Below the pieces are notes generated by a model, which worked only from the letters and a program-made list of their open reading frames with translations, was not told where the DNA came from and ran no database searches. From positions 1-22,726 of the forward strand of contig JAUXGC010000007.1 in the NCBI GenBank assembly GCA_030622375.1: a stretch of 22,726 nt of DNA, given 5' to 3'. The stretch is from Sulfurovum sp. Its GTDB lineage: Bacteria; Campylobacterota; Campylobacteria; Campylobacterales; Sulfurovaceae. The translations under genes and the position numbers were made by a program. Below, one piece after another: positions 22,492-22,726 of the stretch. Every line of letters starts with the position of its first letter. Position 1 is the first letter of the stretch.

Positions 22492-22726
22492 ATGCACACT
22501 AAAGAAGAATTAGAAATAGTAGATTACATTGAAAATGAAAACCCAAGCTCTGTAGCTAATCTAGCCGATAAGATGGCCAAGATTAAATCAGCTGTAACGA
22601 CCAAATATACAAAGCGTAAAGCTATCAACATAAAAGTCTTAGAAAGTGATCTTGAGAAGCTAAAGTCAAAAGCACTTGAAGAGGGTATGCCATATCAGAC
22701 CTTGTTGAACTCTGTACTTCATAAGT
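22492..22726 (+). CDS. CopG/BrnA-like ribbon-helix-helix antitoxin (3' end off the window)
   Basis: The frame opens at ATG 22492 with GAGGAG upstream and stays open to the window end (78 residues). Residues 43-78, reading AINIKVLESDLEKLKSKALEEGMPYQTLLNSVLHK, form the beta-helix-helix pattern of CopG/BrnA antitoxins. The first 40 residues would be a toxin-binding region. It should neutralise the preceding toxin and repress the operon (family knowledge). The true C-terminus is not visible. Confidence 0.75.
   Translation, partial: MHTKEELEIVDYIENENPSSVANLADKMAKIKSAVTTKYTKRKAINIKVLESDLEKLKSKALEEGMPYQTLLNSVLHK

Overview
The window looks like chromosomal DNA of a Campylobacterota (epsilonproteobacterial) species, most probably a Sulfurovum/Sulfurimonas-type marine chemolithotroph. 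The reasons are AT-rich DNA, promoters with strong or extended -10 boxes but poor -35 boxes, a cdsA-dxr-tsaD neighbourhood, a large multihaem c-type cytochrome, a short (426-residue) LeuC, and an SdhAB pair of the non-classical (type E-like) kind. The genus is inferred from these features; no species was identified.

Layout. 1-760 (-): 5' part of tsaD, cut by the window edge. 947-1587 (+): a Phd/VapC toxin-antitoxin pair lying in the opposite direction between tsaD and the next minus-strand genes. 1632-4088 (-): RBBP9/YdeN-like hydrolase, dxr and cdsA (isoprenoid and phospholipid precursors). 4201-6567 (+): a membrane-anchored twelve-haem cytochrome c. 6733-8115 (-): an NFACT/RqcH-type ribosome rescue factor. 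8407-9687 (+): leuC behind a long, structured leader. 9684-14231 (-): an operon-like run purT, D-2-hydroxyacid dehydrogenase, sdhA, sdhB. 14370-14582 (-): rpsU. 14733-17974 (+): a DUF4153 membrane protein coupled to the NAD(P)HX repair enzyme nnr. 18089-18646 (+): purN. 18743-20738 (+): a DUF2130 coiled-coil protein and arfB. 20939-21685 (+): a small outer-membrane beta-barrel. 21782-22156 (+): a C-terminal scrap of another DUF2130 gene. 22219-22726 (+): a BrnT-like toxin and an RHH antitoxin cut by the window edge.

The most distinctive signal is a family of three REP-like elements (2180-2250, 7577-7649, 10418-10518). Each is an inverted pair of small hairpins with a GTAG foot, an 8-9 bp stem and a 4-nt loop. 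Stem sequences differ between elements, and within two of the pairs the stem tops differ by compensatory changes that keep the pairing. One element sits in frame inside the rqcH coding sequence, one directly follows the dxr stop codon, and one separates sdhA from sdhB. This is the architecture of REP/BIME elements mobilised by RAYT transposases; no RAYT gene is in the window.

Other points: SdhA has Gln39 where the FAD-linking His normally sits; SdhB has a fourth Cys in its third cluster motif; no membrane subunit for SdhAB is encoded here. The leuC and rqcH leaders could each form mutually exclusive structures involving the ribosome binding site. Two ribosome rescue factors (RqcH, ArfB) and two alternative GAR transformylases (PurT, PurN) are present. 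No tRNA, rRNA, CRISPR array or insertion sequence was seen. No stretch longer than 300 bases lacks a gene; the longest, 8116-8406, is filled by two divergent leaders.
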